DNA of 64,000 nucleotides from Exophiala sp. HKRS030 (GCA_023897205.1 JAHWDD010000004.1:5642001-5706000), one strand, 5' to 3'. Positions 33,478 through 44,574 are shown, numbered from the stretch's first letter. Translations and numbers: made by a program. Notes: a model not told the origin generated them from the sequence alone.

Positions 33478-34080
33478 ATGTTGGCCAAGTCTCGACATCC
33501 GTTGAATCATGTCGCTTTGTCTGTTCCGTCAACAGCCATAGCTGCTGAGTGGTATGCGAGAGTCTTCGGGTTCAATCGGCTACGAGACGATGCCGTGTTT
33601 AGCAGGAAGGAGGACCCCGACAACATCATATTCAAGAGTAAGAATCAAAAGAGCGCTTGGGAGGCCTTCAGCCTCAGCTAAGGACATTGTTGATTGCTAA
33701 TAATAACTGACGTTGGCTCAGTCTACCCTCCTTCCCTGCAAGTCGTCAAGGTGGCATACCTCCTGAATGGAGAAGGCGTGGGCCTTGAGTTGTTTGAGTT
33801 CATAGATCCCCCGTACGAAGGTCCTCGGTCTGCTTCAGAGGAAGAAGGACATCCAACCTTTACATCCAGAAATTATGTAAATGGCGGCTTTTTCCATATC
33901 GCCTTCACTGCTCACGACATTGATGCCCTATGTGAAATAGCTATAGGTGCTGGAGGCAGAAAGATCGGGGAAACTGTTGAACTTGGAAATGACAGAGCAC
34001 TTTATTTGATGGATCCTTGGGGAAATGTCATAGAGATTTTAACGAGCAGTTTTCGAGAGATTGTGGAGGTGAAGGGGTAA
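33478..34080 (+). CDS. VOC (glyoxalase/bleomycin-resistance/dioxygenase) protein 1, 172 aa
   Basis: Exon 1 is 33478-33637, an 84-nt intron is 33638-33721 and exon 2 is 33722-34080. The vicinal-oxygen-chelate fold shows its usual metal ligands: His in LNHVALSVPS, Glu in GVGLELFEF, His in GFFHIAFTAHD and Glu in GNVIEILTS. The strand PWGNVIEI is near the end, as expected. Two beta-alpha-beta-beta-beta modules are therefore complete after splicing. VOC enzymes include glyoxalase I, extradiol dioxygenases and epimerases; a ring-cleavage or isomerase role would fit the neighbourhood but cannot be told apart by eye. The start is the first ATG that gives the HPLNHVAL opening. Confidence 0.85.
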
Positions 34081-34148
34081 TAAAAATGAGATGTCTTTGT
34101 CATGTCCTCATACTGTCAGTAAATACGGTGGTAACGTAGCGAGCGATA

Positions 34149-35525
34149 CTAAAATATATTCCGTATCCATTCAGTTACTGTTTCTGACTCTTCAAATCGG
34201 GCCATGAATCGCATGACTGCGATTTCAAGGTCTGCTCGAGTTCTAGCCGTGATTGCAAGTCCAGCCCGAGGAACCCCTTGAGCTGTCGTCAAGGTGTGAT
34301 GTTCAAGTTCAGTCCAGGTACGCACAGAGTATGGGTCGAACCTCTGTTCTACCGTTTCACCTGCCAAAGCCATTCCCATGACACACGGCGCAGGCGGTAG
34401 TACCAATTGTGCCGAAACAGTGTCAATGGCAGTCTTCAACTCGACCAAAGCAGCCCCTGACGCGACAGGCAAGTCAGCTAGCAGCGGCCTGGCGCTCAAC
34501 TTGACTCTGAGTATCCTTATATCCATCCGACGCTTGAGAACTGCGGACACTAACGGATCCCAAATCTTCCAGTCCAGACCACACACCGTTCCCACGACCA
34601 AAATGTCCGAGAACTCATCGCCTCGCCCTTCTAGTCGGTATCCTACGACGCCTGTGCTTTCCGTGAATATATAACTCTCGATAACGGGCCACTGATCGAA
34701 ACTCGTGCGTGTCATGCCGTCTGGACTGATGTAACCGCCCGTCTTTTTGTCATCTAGGAGAGTAAGAGCGCTCAAGTCCTTGGGACCTTTACCCAGCACA
34801 TAGTCTAGCCTCCAGCATTCTCTTCTCTTGGCTGCGACGACGTTTGTTTTTGACTCGGTCTTGATGGCTATGAGGTGCTCTGGCCCGCCTACAGCTGCAG
34901 GGTCTGCGAATTCGTTCAGTGTAATGTACTCGGTAGCTTGACCTGATCTTGACTCTAGCACTGAGGAGCGGAATCTTCTCGTCCGCATCCAACCAGGCAC
35001 CTTTCTCAGAGGCGGCAAATGGTCTTCCTCATACCAGCGGTCCCACTCGGCCTCTGCTTCTAATTGATCTGAGGATAATTTGACGTGGACGACGATTAGG
35101 ATTCCGGGCTCTGGACGGCCCTTCGTTGTTCTAAGGAGTAGCTCTTGCTCAAGGTAGTTTGGGGCGGAATATGTAGCAACATGGTCGAAATACTTTCTTG
35201 ACGCCGTCACTCGGGCGATATAATCTTGATCTTGTCGACTTTGAATGCTGGGAGTCAGAAGTGTTGTGTACGGTTGTCGTTCCAACTGATGCATATCCGA
35301 GATATCGTATATGGCCAGCCAATTCGGTACGTGATCCGATGGGTTATCACCGGCGGGCACATCCTGGACATCGGGGATTCGCTTGTATCTCTGGCCGTTG
35401 ACGAAAAAGGGATATCGCATGCGCACCGGTGTGTGTTGGTTGTTGTACCAATGGTTCAACTCGGCGTCGGTCAGGGACCCTTGGTGTAGGGGCACGTATA
35501 AAAGTCCCGGGATAGGAGAAGGCAT
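34149..35525 (-). CDS. EthD-like two-module barrel protein, 458 aa
   Basis: A single exon encodes 458 residues. Two modules in the N-terminal half carry the EthD-type pattern of aromatic residues plus His: LNHWYNNQHTPVRMRYP near residue 25 and WDRWYEEDHLPPLRKVPGWM near residue 165. EthD and related barrels act on quinones, naphthoquinone-like or ether-linked compounds and often dimerise. The C-terminal 200 residues, from about DKKTGGYISPDG, are not recognised, though YRLEGRGDEFSDILVV may start an alpha/beta hydrolase-like segment that lacks a clear catalytic triad. The gene converges with VOC 1 (68 bp between the stops). Confidence is good for a real gene and moderate for the fold. Confidence 0.75.
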   Translation of the reverse strand: MPSPIPGLLYVPLHQGSLTDAELNHWYNNQHTPVRMRYPFFVNGQRYKRIPDVQDVPAGDNPSDHVPNWLAIYDISDMHQLERQPYTTLLTPSIQSRQDQDYIARVTASRKYFDHVATYSAPNYLEQELLLRTTKGRPEPGILIVVHVKLSSDQLEAEAEWDRWYEEDHLPPLRKVPGWMRTRRFRSSVLESRSGQATEYITLNEFADPAAVGGPEHLIAIKTESKTNVVAAKRRECWRLDYVLGKGPKDLSALTLLDDKKTGGYISPDGMTRTSFDQWPVIESYIFTESTGVVGYRLEGRGDEFSDILVVGTVCGLDWKIWDPLVSAVLKRRMDIRILRVKLSARPLLADLPVASGAALVELKTAIDTVSAQLVLPPAPCVMGMALAGETVEQRFDPYSVRTWTELEHHTLTTAQGVPRAGLAITARTRADLEIAVMRFMARFEESETVTEWIRNIF

Positions 35526-35825
35526 GCCTTGCTATTCGTTCCTCTGAGGATGAGATGTGAAAATAAGACAAGCAGCAATGGGGCAACAGCGAAGACCTAT
35601 CAGTGCATGTGCCACTGTGTTTCAACCAAGACTGAGGCCTCGTGCGAGTGGCCAATTCAGCATGCAGTCCTCCCAATGAATAGAGAAGACATGGAAAATG
35701 ACAGGACAAATTTCGGTGCGGCAGAATTCTCTTCTATGTGGTTGAGCTACTGCCCAACTTAGATACGGTTCATTTACTGAGCGTCTCAAATCAAAGATAC
35801 AGAGTACAGGCTGTGCATCGAGGTT

Positions 35826-36739
35826 TCAAACAGACATACGCATTCCCCCATTGGCGCTTATAAGGCTACCGGTAGTCCAGCCGGCATCTTCACTACATAG
35901 CATCGCCACGACACCAGCTACCTCAGCAGCATAAGCAGGTCGACCGCCGTACTTAATCCACGGCTGTTCTTTTTCTTCCTGTGCCGTGAAATTCTGAGCC
36001 AAAGGTGAAATCCGATTCCACTTTCCTAAATCTGCACGCACGGACTCAGGAATCCCGTGGTAGATGTCTGATAGTACAGGGCCGGGGTTGATTGCGTTCA
36101 CTGTGGCTCTCTTGTTGAGCTCTCGAGCCCAAACTCGCGTCATGGCTTCCAGTGCACCCTTTGACCCAGCGTAGACAGTCTGCAGCGGTAGGCCTAGACT
36201 GCTTCCCACACTGGAAACATTGACTATCCGACCAGATCTGTCCCACGGAAGATGCGGCAGACATGCCTGCACCATGTGAATGGGCCCGAGGACATTGGTA
36301 TGGTACACGTCCAAGAAATCCTGCTCTGTGATCTCGCCCAGGGCTTTCAACGGTGCAATGCCCGCATTGTTGACGACAATGTCTATTCGCAAATCCTTAT
36401 TGCCTCCTTCTGCAAAGTGTTGTTTTGCAAGTTGAATCACAGATGCACACCCGCTTTCCGTGCCCACATCTGCGCAGGCCGGTATGGCTTTTACGCCATA
36501 TTCTCCCTCGAACTTGGCGCACAATTCCCGAGCACGATCATCAGAGGATTTGCTCCTGTACCCCAAGATGACTGAGCTGCCTTTACTAGCAAGATTCTCT
36601 GCAATTGCACTTCCAATCCCTATTTCTCATGATCAGTTTCCTCAGCTTCTCATAGAAGATGTTCGCCGTGTCTTCGCTTACCGCGTGCGGCTCCGGTGAC
36701 AATACTCAATTTACCAGACAGACTGCGGAGCTGTGCCAT
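35826..36739 (-). CDS. Short-chain dehydrogenase/reductase 4, 283 aa
   Basis: Two exons (minus), 36739-36682 and 36619-35826, are separated by a 62-nt intron. The splice completes TGAARGIG, the cofactor loop near residue 15. Next come the basic GYRSKSSDDRARE after strand 2 (suggesting NADP), NNAGIAP, the catalytic Ser of VNVSSVGS, YAGSK (YxxxK), and a C-terminal GSLISANGGM. A proline- and glutamate-rich insertion near residues 215-235 (AQNFTAQEEKEQPWIKYGG) is longer than usual. The gene is divergent from SDR 5 across 380 bp. It is intact. The substrate is unknown. Confidence 0.9.
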
Positions 36740-37119
36740 GGTGACATGATCATCGAGTTCGTCACAAGGTCGAGTCCAGGTAAGGGCACGATACTTTGAT
36801 TAAAGAGGGGGTACTCTCTATCCTCGGTACGGGGAACCTCGTGGCTTGGGAGATGTCCTTCTGGGCATCGAAGGTTCCTTCATTAGGTCGGTTCTAAATG
36901 ACAATGTGACCGAAGACGTTCCGCCTTCAGGTATACTAACTAGGGTCTAACTGAAAACCTAATCCGAGGCCTAGGCCACAAGTACACGCTGAGACAGTGA
37001 GTTGAGGGCTTCAAGTTTCTTGACCAGACCTAGCATTTGCGAACCTTGCGAATAAAGATCATTCATTGCGCGAGAAGAAGCCTACAACAGTATTCCACAA
37101 GTACATCAAACAAGCGGCA
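36740..37119. promoter_or_regulatory. Divergent promoter region, SDR 4 / SDR 5
   Basis: These 380 bp separate two divergent SDR start codons. No coding frame is supported. Shared regulation is an inference from the arrangement. Confidence 0.45.
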
Positions 37120-38003
37120 ATGGCAACGTCGAAGATAGTGGTCCCCGAAATCAACGTTCCTGAGGCCCAAACCTTCCCGTGCTTGCCCGGCAAAGTCGCC
37201 ATCATCACCGGTGGCGCAAGTGGCATGGGTAAAGCCACAGCTCTGGTGCGTGCAAACAATCTTTAGCAATGACTGACATCCTTCTTTCACGGACTTAATC
37301 GTGGGCGTCTCAGGTATTTGCCAAAGCCGGAGCAAAAGTCGTTGTCGCCGACATCAATGAACAAGGTGGGCAAGCAGTGGCCGACGAGATTCAGCAGAGC
37401 GGTGGACAATCTATCTTCGTGAGGGCAGACATTTCGAAGTCAGACCAGGTGCGGGACCTCGTTTCCAAGACAGTCGCGACGTTTGGCAAACTCGACGTGG
37501 CGGTCAACAACGCTGCTTTGACGCCGGACAAGACACCCTGCGCAGACATCGACGAGGAATACTTCGACCGCATCATCGCAATCAATGTCAAGGGGCCAGC
37601 CTTGTGCGTCAAATGGGAACTTTAGCAGATGATCAAGCAAGGTCACGGCGGATCCATCATCAACATTGCATCCATCAATGCCATCAAGCCGCAATACAAT
37701 ATGCCTGCCTATACCATGGCCAAGCACGCGGTCCTCGGCCTGACGAAATCGGCTGCCCTCGAGAACGGACCGCATAATATCCGCGTGAACACAATTGCTC
37801 CAGGAGCTATTATGACCGAAATGTCGCAGACGGCGTTAATTGCCATCGGCAAGTCTCACGAGGATTTTGTCGATGTAGCTTTCTTGAAGCGATGGGCGGC
37901 GCCGCATGAGGTCGCTCAGGCCTCCTTGTGGTTGGCTTCTGATGCGGCTTCTTATGTCACTGGTATAACTCTACCAGTCTGTGGAGGCTACTCGGTGGCT
38001 TGA
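37120..38003 (+). pseudogene. Short-chain dehydrogenase/reductase 5 with in-frame TAG
   Basis: Exon 1 is 37120-37245, intron 37246-37313, exon 2 37314-38003. All SDR motifs are present: TGGASGMG, DINEQGGQ after strand 2, NNAALT in place of the usual NNAG, the catalytic region IINIASINA, YTMAK (YxxxK) and a final TLPVCGGYSVA. The frame is interrupted once by TAG at 37623-37625, between CVKWEL and QMIKQGHGG, where homologues usually have Gln or Arg. No indel is involved. As written the product is truncated before the active site, so it is a nonsense allele, a pseudogene or a base error (CAG to TAG). A 39-nt pseudo-intron ending in this TAG can be drawn but would remove conserved sequence. Read through, it would be 271 residues. 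Confidence 0.8.
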
Positions 38004-39159
38004 AGACTTTCGATTTCAGAAACACTCCAGTTTGATCCCTTGAAACCAGGTCCGACGACTGTGGCACCCCATGTTGCAGACGTACTGCAATTTCCCATCC
38101 ACTCCTTCTTCATTAGATCACCTGATTGCCCTTCTCACATTGATCAATACGCTTTGTCCTTTGCATGGTTCCAACGGAAAAGTCAGCAATTTGCCTGGCC
38201 GCACTGGCTTCTTGTTTGGTCGGAAACGGGAAGATCCTCTTTGTTTGATCATCCTGACCAAGACGTCTCAGAAAGTACTATATTGTTCGTGCTATCAGCC
38301 GCTATTTGGTCGAGTAAAAGTCATTCTGGTGCTTTAACGCTTGGAAACAGCGGGACTCACCAGTCAGATCCTCATACTGTCCTTTGTTTTAATTGAAAAG
38401 ATGGCTTAGTAGCTAGTTCTATCGATTGGCTTTTTCTTGGAGTGTCTTGCGAGTTGGTTGGTTGGGACCAAAAGTTCCCAGGCCACTCAATGCTTTGCTC
38501 CCCATACACGTCCAGCATCCTGTGATAATGGGCAGAGTACCAATGTTTAGCCTAAGTGCCGATTCTTTGAATATACTGTGCCAGCACAGAAGCACGACTA
38601 AGGTATTTTACAATTAGTCAATCTTGGAATCTGTTGGCGGCTTCGCAGTTTCCTCAATCTTTAACGACCAGATCACACCTTCTGTTAGAGTTCCCCTTGT
38701 CGAAAACATATATATTAATCTGCCAATCGCTGAAATTCATTCCCATTCTATCGTGACTTCATTAGAACTCAACCGCTTCATGTCCTCGCACCCATTTGAA
38801 GTTGTCAACAGCACTTCCCTACACCTGCTGAACTGCTTCATTTCGAGCAGACATAGTCCAAACATTCTCCGACGATCATCGCAGGCACGCCACCATACTT
38901 GGCGCTAGGCAGCCTCGCGGTTGATTCGTACGTCGAAAGGAGGCTGCAAGGAAGCTTTTCACGCCAGGCAGCACGGAGCATTGGACCAATTGAGAGGGCG
39001 GATTCAAAAGCGGGGATCCTGAGAAAGTCTAGAATACGTCGTTTCCACCATAAAGTTGTCCCGACCTTCAATGATCGACAGGTGTTGGGAGAGGATAAAT
39101 AACCAGGCCATAGACGTCAACGTCTCAATGTTGGCTCACACTTCACAAGCACCGCAACA
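38004..39159. other. Intergenic 1.2 kb, no supported gene
   Basis: Short overlapping plus-strand frames at 38040-38396 and 38426-38908 have no motifs. The segment lies between two plus-strand genes; a promoter for the VOC gene is expected near 39050-39150. Confidence 0.5.
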
Positions 39160-39642
39160 ATGTCTATTCCAGCAGATTATCAAACCACCTTTTTCTTGAA
39201 CCTTCCAGTGTCAGACCTTCCTGCAGCCACCAAGTTCTATACTGCATTGGGATTCGTTCAAAACAAGACTTTTTCCGACGAGAATGCCACAATGGTTTCG
39301 ATTCCTCTTGATTTGCACAAGAGCGAACCTGACAGCTCAGCTGCACACAAATCCCCACTTAAAGTCATGCTCTTGAGTCAACCTTTTTATAAGGGCTTTG
39401 TGCCCGACGACCGAGAACTTGCGAATCCGAGGAAGACGAGTCAGGTGCTGCTGTGCTTCAGTATCGCCTCGAGAGAAAAGTTGGACGCGTTCTTGGAAAA
39501 GGCAAAGGACTTAGGTGCCGAAATCGACGTGAGAAAGGTTCAGGATCATGGATGGATGTACGGGCGGTCATTCGCTGATCTGGACGGGCATATTTGGGAG
39601 GTGACCTGGATGGACCCCAGTGGTTATCAGGGTAAGGAGTGA
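39160..39642 (+). CDS. VOC/glyoxalase-like protein 2, 160 aa
   Basis: A single exon starts at an ATG after a CAACA context and encodes 160 residues. The two VOC modules are TTFFLNLPVSDLPAATKFYT with ALGFVQNKTF in the first half, and LLCFSIASREKLDAFLEKAK, GAEIDVRKVQ and FADLDGHIWEVTWMD in the second. The final Glu in HIWEV fits a metal ligand, but the first-strand His found in glyoxalase I is absent (Asn/Leu instead), so it looks like the PhnB-like subgroup, which may bind a ligand without glyoxalase activity. It is intact and intronless, unlike VOC 1, and the two are not close relatives. Confidence 0.85.
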   Translation: MSIPADYQTTFFLNLPVSDLPAATKFYTALGFVQNKTFSDENATMVSIPLDLHKSEPDSSAAHKSPLKVMLLSQPFYKGFVPDDRELANPRKTSQVLLCFSIASREKLDAFLEKAKDLGAEIDVRKVQDHGWMYGRSFADLDGHIWEVTWMDPSGYQGKE

Positions 39643-40477
39643 GGGTGGGTTGGTGTACTTGTGACGAGCTGGTCGCTTGAAGATCAGAAGGGAGTGGTGT
39701 CTGGCCAACTCTTAAATGCTGAATGTCGACAGCTTAGAGTGGGGTGGACGGAGATGTGTTGGTGGAATTCTTCACTTCCTGCATCATTGGAAGAAATTGA
39801 ATTTGCGCTCCTGCCGTTCTTTCCTTTTTGATAGCTATTGCTACGCGATCATTTGGAAAGTGCACGAGATGTTCACGTGAGCCTCTGCCTGCAGTCTTGC
39901 TGAAACTCCTGTCGTGTACCTCGACGCTCAGCTACACAAAGCCTACCACAAGTTTTCTGGTCCATATTTGTCGATATAGTCATGAGCCCCTACTACAATT
40001 GGAAGCTGCACAACTTGGTGCGTCTTTGGAAGCGTCAGTTCCCCAAGTTCCGTACATCAAAGTCTCGATGTGATATCAAAGCCTGATATCTCAACGTCAG
40101 TTACCACCCTCATCATACCACAATGCTTTGAGACTCGAATACAAAGGTAGTCTCTGGAACACAAAGCACTTCTCAAAGACAATGTCATTTCACAATCAAA
40201 GGTTTCTTGGAGCAACTTGTCCAAGATATCTCTTCTTTGTCTTCTGCGACAAGTGCACTGTCATATCGAGCCGATGTCGCAAGAGAATAAATAACGACTT
40301 CTTTCCTTAGTGACTTGATTTTACTCTCATCATCGAATCATCACAGAGTTTGCAAAGAAGACTTTGATTTCAACACGACCAGAAGTATCACATCTTCCTT
40401 GCCACTCTCCAGATCGATCAAACAAAAATCCAGACTTGTCGCCCCAAGTCTCATCCTCAGAACTTACCACCATCATC
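39643..40477. other. Intergenic and 5' leader of the Cys-rich gene
   Basis: No gene is supported. The last 110 bp are open in frame with the following gene from an upstream ATG at 40364, but the N-terminal extension this adds is low in conserved features. Confidence 0.45.
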
Positions 40478-41449
40478 ATGTGCTTTATCCGACGAGAGCA
40501 TGTCCACTGTTCGGTGTGCAGTCGCAAGATTATGCACAAGAATTATGCGAAACCTTGCCCTCGCAATTGTATCAAGACAAAGCGAGTTTGGGTGGAAAAT
40601 AGCCGCTCCAGAATCGTTATGCAATGCAACAACACCTGCCAGCAGAAGATGAAGGATGCCGCGAGGCGAGCCCTTCGGCCAGTGCTGCGAATTGATACAA
40701 GTGTCGCCAACCAGGTTTACGAACAGCCTCAGGCTCCTGTGCCATATGATAACAGCGGCGCCGCGTCCTTGGAGGGTATTACTTTGACTCAAGAGCCAGC
40801 CTCTGTGTATTCCTCGAATGAAGAAGACACTTCACCGATGAGCAGACTCTCTAAGCTTGTCCAAAACTCAGATCTCGATGGTGACAGTCAACAAACCTAT
40901 GTGAACAGTGATCTCAGCAAGGGTCCATCTGATGCAGAGACTTTCTTCGAGCAGCTTCACAACGGCAGCGCGGTCGTTCTTTCGGAAGGTGAGCGGTCTC
41001 AGTGCCTTTCATCTATCCAACAGTTGCCACTGACAGACGATTTAAAGAAAGCGTGTTGGCTCAAGTACAATGCACTTGAGACCAAGGTCCTCAAATGTAT
41101 CAAGCAGCAAGAGCTCTATGCTGAACTTCAGGACACCCTCTCGTGCGAATGGCATTCACTCCAAAAGGAGGTCAACAACTCGTTCGATCTCCAGGACAAG
41201 ATCATTAGTGGTGATACGGAAGGTATGTTGAAGAATCTCCAGGATGAATTCAAGTTAGATGAGCAGTCTAATGGCAAACAGGAGCTTGATTGTGCTACAA
41301 CGTACATCCTCGAATTCAACGACAACTCTCGTCTTGAAATGGGTGAGCGAGGATTTGCAGACATTCCTCGGAGTGTTTGGATGATGAACAAGAAAGTCAG
41401 ATCAGTTGAGAAAATCACTCAACTGACCGTCAAGACTCGCTTGGCTTGA
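40478..41449 (+). CDS. Hypothetical Cys-rich protein, about 323 aa
   Basis: The frame is open from 40364, but the ATG at 40478 is preferred. It starts MCFIRREHVHCSVCSRK, matching the opening style of the gene at 13342-14142 (MCFI, then a CxxC pair). Additional cysteines follow in KPCPRNCIKTK and VMQCNNTCQQ, giving a compact Cys-rich domain within about 60 residues, plausibly zinc-binding. The rest is acidic and mostly helical (EGERSQCLSSIQQLPLTD and a Lys/Glu-rich region) with no membrane segment. I do not recognise the family; it resembles small fungal orphan proteins. It lies between cluster enzymes but shows no enzymatic motif. Confidence 0.6.
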   Translation: MCFIRREHVHCSVCSRKIMHKNYAKPCPRNCIKTKRVWVENSRSRIVMQCNNTCQQKMKDAARRALRPVLRIDTSVANQVYEQPQAPVPYDNSGAASLEGITLTQEPASVYSSNEEDTSPMSRLSKLVQNSDLDGDSQQTYVNSDLSKGPSDAETFFEQLHNGSAVVLSEGERSQCLSSIQQLPLTDDLKKACWLKYNALETKVLKCIKQQELYAELQDTLSCEWHSLQKEVNNSFDLQDKIISGDTEGMLKNLQDEFKLDEQSNGKQELDCATTYILEFNDNSRLEMGERGFADIPRSVWMMNKKVRSVEKITQLTVKTRLA

Positions 41450-41835
41450 TCTGCAAGACTGCAGATGGTCCCAAGTGACGAGTTCCCCTTCGAGCAGTCG
41501 AATCATCCCAGCATACACAACTCACAGGACGAAGCGTACAGTATAACAATATGTACCAACATTAATAAGAATCAAGACATGCTGAGCACAAAAATTATTA
41601 CATAATTCCCCGTGACCTACTCGTTGAACCTTAGAGATAGTCTACGTATTCAGCGGACCAATTTCGGATCCTTTGTGATGACCAAGATGGACCAAAAGCC
41701 CTGAGCACTAGAAACAGAGATCTCCCCGCCAAAATGTCCCGCTTGATCCAGATTGATATAAAACAATAATAAGTGACTGAATAGGAAATATATTCGCATC
41801 AATTCCAAGAATCAGCCATATCAATTCTCAGAAAA

Positions 41836-42912
41836 ATGTCTGTCAAAGACCGCGTCGCCATCGTCACAGGAGGAGGACTCGGACTCGGCAGACTGTACGC
41901 GCTGGCCCTAGCCAAACGTGGCGCGAAAGTCGTCGTCAACGATTACGGCGGCAGCCTGGATGGCAAACCCGGAAGCGCGACACGCGCGCAGTTAGTGGTC
42001 GACGAGATCACGGCGGCCGGCGGATCTGCCGTCGCCGACAACCACGACGTCTCAGACCGAGCGGGCGCCAAAGCGATTGTCGAAACGGCCGTCAAGACCT
42101 TCGGCACAGTGCACATCCTCATCAACAACGCCGGCATCACCGGCAAAGTGAGCCCGCATGACGACGTCGACGCCGCGGCGTTCATGCGCGTCATTGAGAT
42201 CTCGGCCCTAGGCACGACCTTGGTCACTAGTGCCGCGTACGGGATCATGGCGAAGCAGAAATACGGGCGGATTGTCAACATCTCCTCGAATGCAATCTAC
42301 GGCTTCGGCGCTGGCGGTGATTGTGCGTATGGAGCATCCAAGGGCGCGACCTTTGCCATCACGCGAGAACTCGGCCGTTGGTCGGAGCGAGACGGCATCA
42401 AAATCAACGCCATCCTGCCCTCGGCTGCGTCGCGCATGACTGAAGTCTCAGAGGGGACGAAGAAGTTGGCAGAGACGTATTTCCCCGCAGAGGTATGAGA
42501 TTTTTTTTCGATGATTTTTCATTATTTCTTTTGGTTCTTTCCTTTTTGAAGTCGCTATCAAATTTTCTACATCCGTTCCTATTTGGCCTAACTCGAGACT
42601 TTTGTCGTATTTTTCCTCCAGGGTGTCGTCCCCTTCGTTCTCGTCCTGTGTTCGGACGAATGCCCGATTTCCGGCGAAGCTTTCTCGTCGAGCGCCAACC
42701 GAGCCGCGCGAGAGGCCATCGCGACGTTTCCAGGTGCCATGTCGGAAACGCCAGAGGGGTTTTTGAAGCAATTCGACAAAGTCATGGGTAAGGATGATAC
42801 GCCGTATCTTGCTAACAGCACGTTGGATCATGTCAAGTATGTGATAAGACAGGCGTACGGGCGCGAAATGGAGGATATTCCTGATTTCGGGATTGCGAAT
42901 CAAAGCAAATAG
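41836..42912 (+). CDS. Short-chain dehydrogenase 6, MFE-2 hydroxyacyl-CoA dehydrogenase-like, 315 aa
   Basis: Exon 1 is 41836-42492, a 129-nt intron is 42493-42621 and exon 2 is 42622-42912. The opening RVAIVTGGGLGLGRLYAL, with KVVVNDYGGS directly after strand 2, matches the (3R)-hydroxyacyl-CoA dehydrogenase unit of peroxisomal multifunctional enzyme 2. NNAGITG and YGASK (YxxxK) complete the active site, with VNISSNAIYG as the catalytic-serine strand. Exon 2 adds a tail (GVVPFVLVLCSDECP, then KVMGKDDTPYLANS) like the end of that domain. There is no second hydratase or SCP2 domain, and the C-terminus NQSK is not a standard PTS1, so the free SDR may be cytosolic. A role in beta-oxidation-like side-chain shortening is possible. 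GC content is higher than in nearby genes. Confidence 0.88.
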
Positions 42913-44574
42913 ATAAGCGAGCATTACTTTGAGTATTTAGAGCAGGTAGATCAATACACATTGGTCAGTGATCTGCTGAAGTTTTTGCTCCCTGTCATTT
43001 TCCGCGAGTAAGCGAGATAAGGGGTATGACTAGTTGGCTGAATTGTAACGTTACTTGCTCAGAGAGGATATGATACTGTGCCAGACTTTGATAACCTCGG
43101 CAACCTCCAGACCTTCGACAAGCGTACCTGGTCTCTATCAAAATTACCAATACGTGAAAAGCCGCGAGTGATTCCTCTCTGTTTCAACCGCTGTCTCCAA
43201 CTGCACCATTCTAGAACCAGGTGTGTTCCCGCGCGTTTTCGGTTGAACTTGCACGAGTTCAAAATAGGTGACGATCCTTCAATTTGATCCAAATTCGCTT
43301 TTGAGTGAGCTTTTGGTAGGACATGCTAGACATACCATCAAGATGGAAGTTGAAACCCCGGAAATAAAGTCGGGCCTGTGCCAGCAGACCTCAATCCCGA
43401 AGTCCGACCCTCGGAAGACTGAAACGATCTGCAGTTGTCCCAAAGTATCATCTAGACGCTACCCTCAAGGTAGGCTGAAAGGATATATAGGAGGAAGACG
43501 ACACCAACGATTTTGAAGTCAACTGGGATCTGGCTGCGCGCTGCTCGAATCGGTTGAGAGTGAGGTGCAGGATGAAGGTGAGACCGCAAGATATGACTCG
43601 ACTGAATGCTTGCTTGGCGGGTCCCCATCTGGCAGCTACTATTAGTCTGGTTACCGACTTTGGACAAGCCCCCGGAAAATGCCCCTGCGTTTCCTCCACT
43701 CCCCTCATTCGCTTGCAAAAGGTGGCCTATCATACTTGCACGAATGCCGAAGGATAGATAGATTCTCCGCGGGCTGATTACGGGGTGAACTCGACCCCGA
43801 GTTTTAGCGTTGGGTGGGTGGAACTCGACTGGGGTAGTTAGGTCACTTTAGGTCTAACCTGACTCGTTCTGGCTTTTTCGAGGACCCAGTTGCCGAAGCA
43901 TGGTGGAGTTGTGGTGATGGGGAGAGTAAGGTACGAAAGAGACATGCAGGGACTCTAGATCAAGGGCTGACAGAGGGAATATGGAAGAGGATCGAAAGGA
44001 GAGAATTTGTCGAGCATGGTCGTTGAAGTTGAATAAGGAATGGGTAAAGGTGTCAAAGATCCAGGAATGTAAATAGCGAGCCGAAGAGGTGTGTGTGCCT
44101 GCGTGTGAACCTGCGTGTGACGAAGCCTTTGACGTCTTCTTGGCGTTTGGAGACCCCATGTTCCTGGTTCCTGCCCATTTTGACGCTTGACACTTGACGC
44201 TTGACCCCGTGATCATGGAGAGGCGAACTTCCCCCCGGAGCCCTATGGCACGAGGCACTCGGCAACTCGAGTGTCCCAGCTTCGTGACCCAACTCAGCTC
44301 AATACGCTCCATGCCTCATTCCATCCAATCCTTTCGTTGATTACTTTTCTGCACATGGGTATCCAAGGTTGTCCAGGATTGTCCAGGATGTCCAGGATGC
44401 CCCGCCAGAATCCAGAATTTCATTCCCCGCAAACAACTTCCATCAATGTCATTCTAATCCAATCTTCCTTTGATTTTTCTTATCTCAGGCACCTAGGTAG
44501 CCGACAGCTACGTTACTTGACAATTCCTGTTTACATCGCCTTCACAAAGATACTATCATCTAGCCAGTTGGTCC
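42913..44574. other. Intergenic 1.7 kb, regulator upstream region
   Basis: No gene is supported; frames are short and on both strands. Towards the regulator start there are several small tandem repeats: TTGACGC-type heptamers at 44180-44207, CCTGCGTGTGA-like copies near 44096-44122, and TGTCCAGGA-like copies near 44365-44400. The last kilobase probably includes the promoter and 5' leader of the Zn2Cys6 gene. Confidence 0.5.
44180..44207. repeat. Tandem repeat, 7 bp x 4
   Basis: Four adjacent heptamers TTGACGC, TTGACAC, TTGACGC and TTGACCC lie about 370 bp upstream of the Zn2Cys6 regulator. They contain TTGAC cores. No function is assigned. Confidence 0.8.

Noticed and set aside
37585..37625. 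A 39-nt intron ending at the TAG of SDR 5
   Set aside because: It would be shorter than any other intron here and would delete a conserved SDR helix segment (VKGPALCVKWEL).
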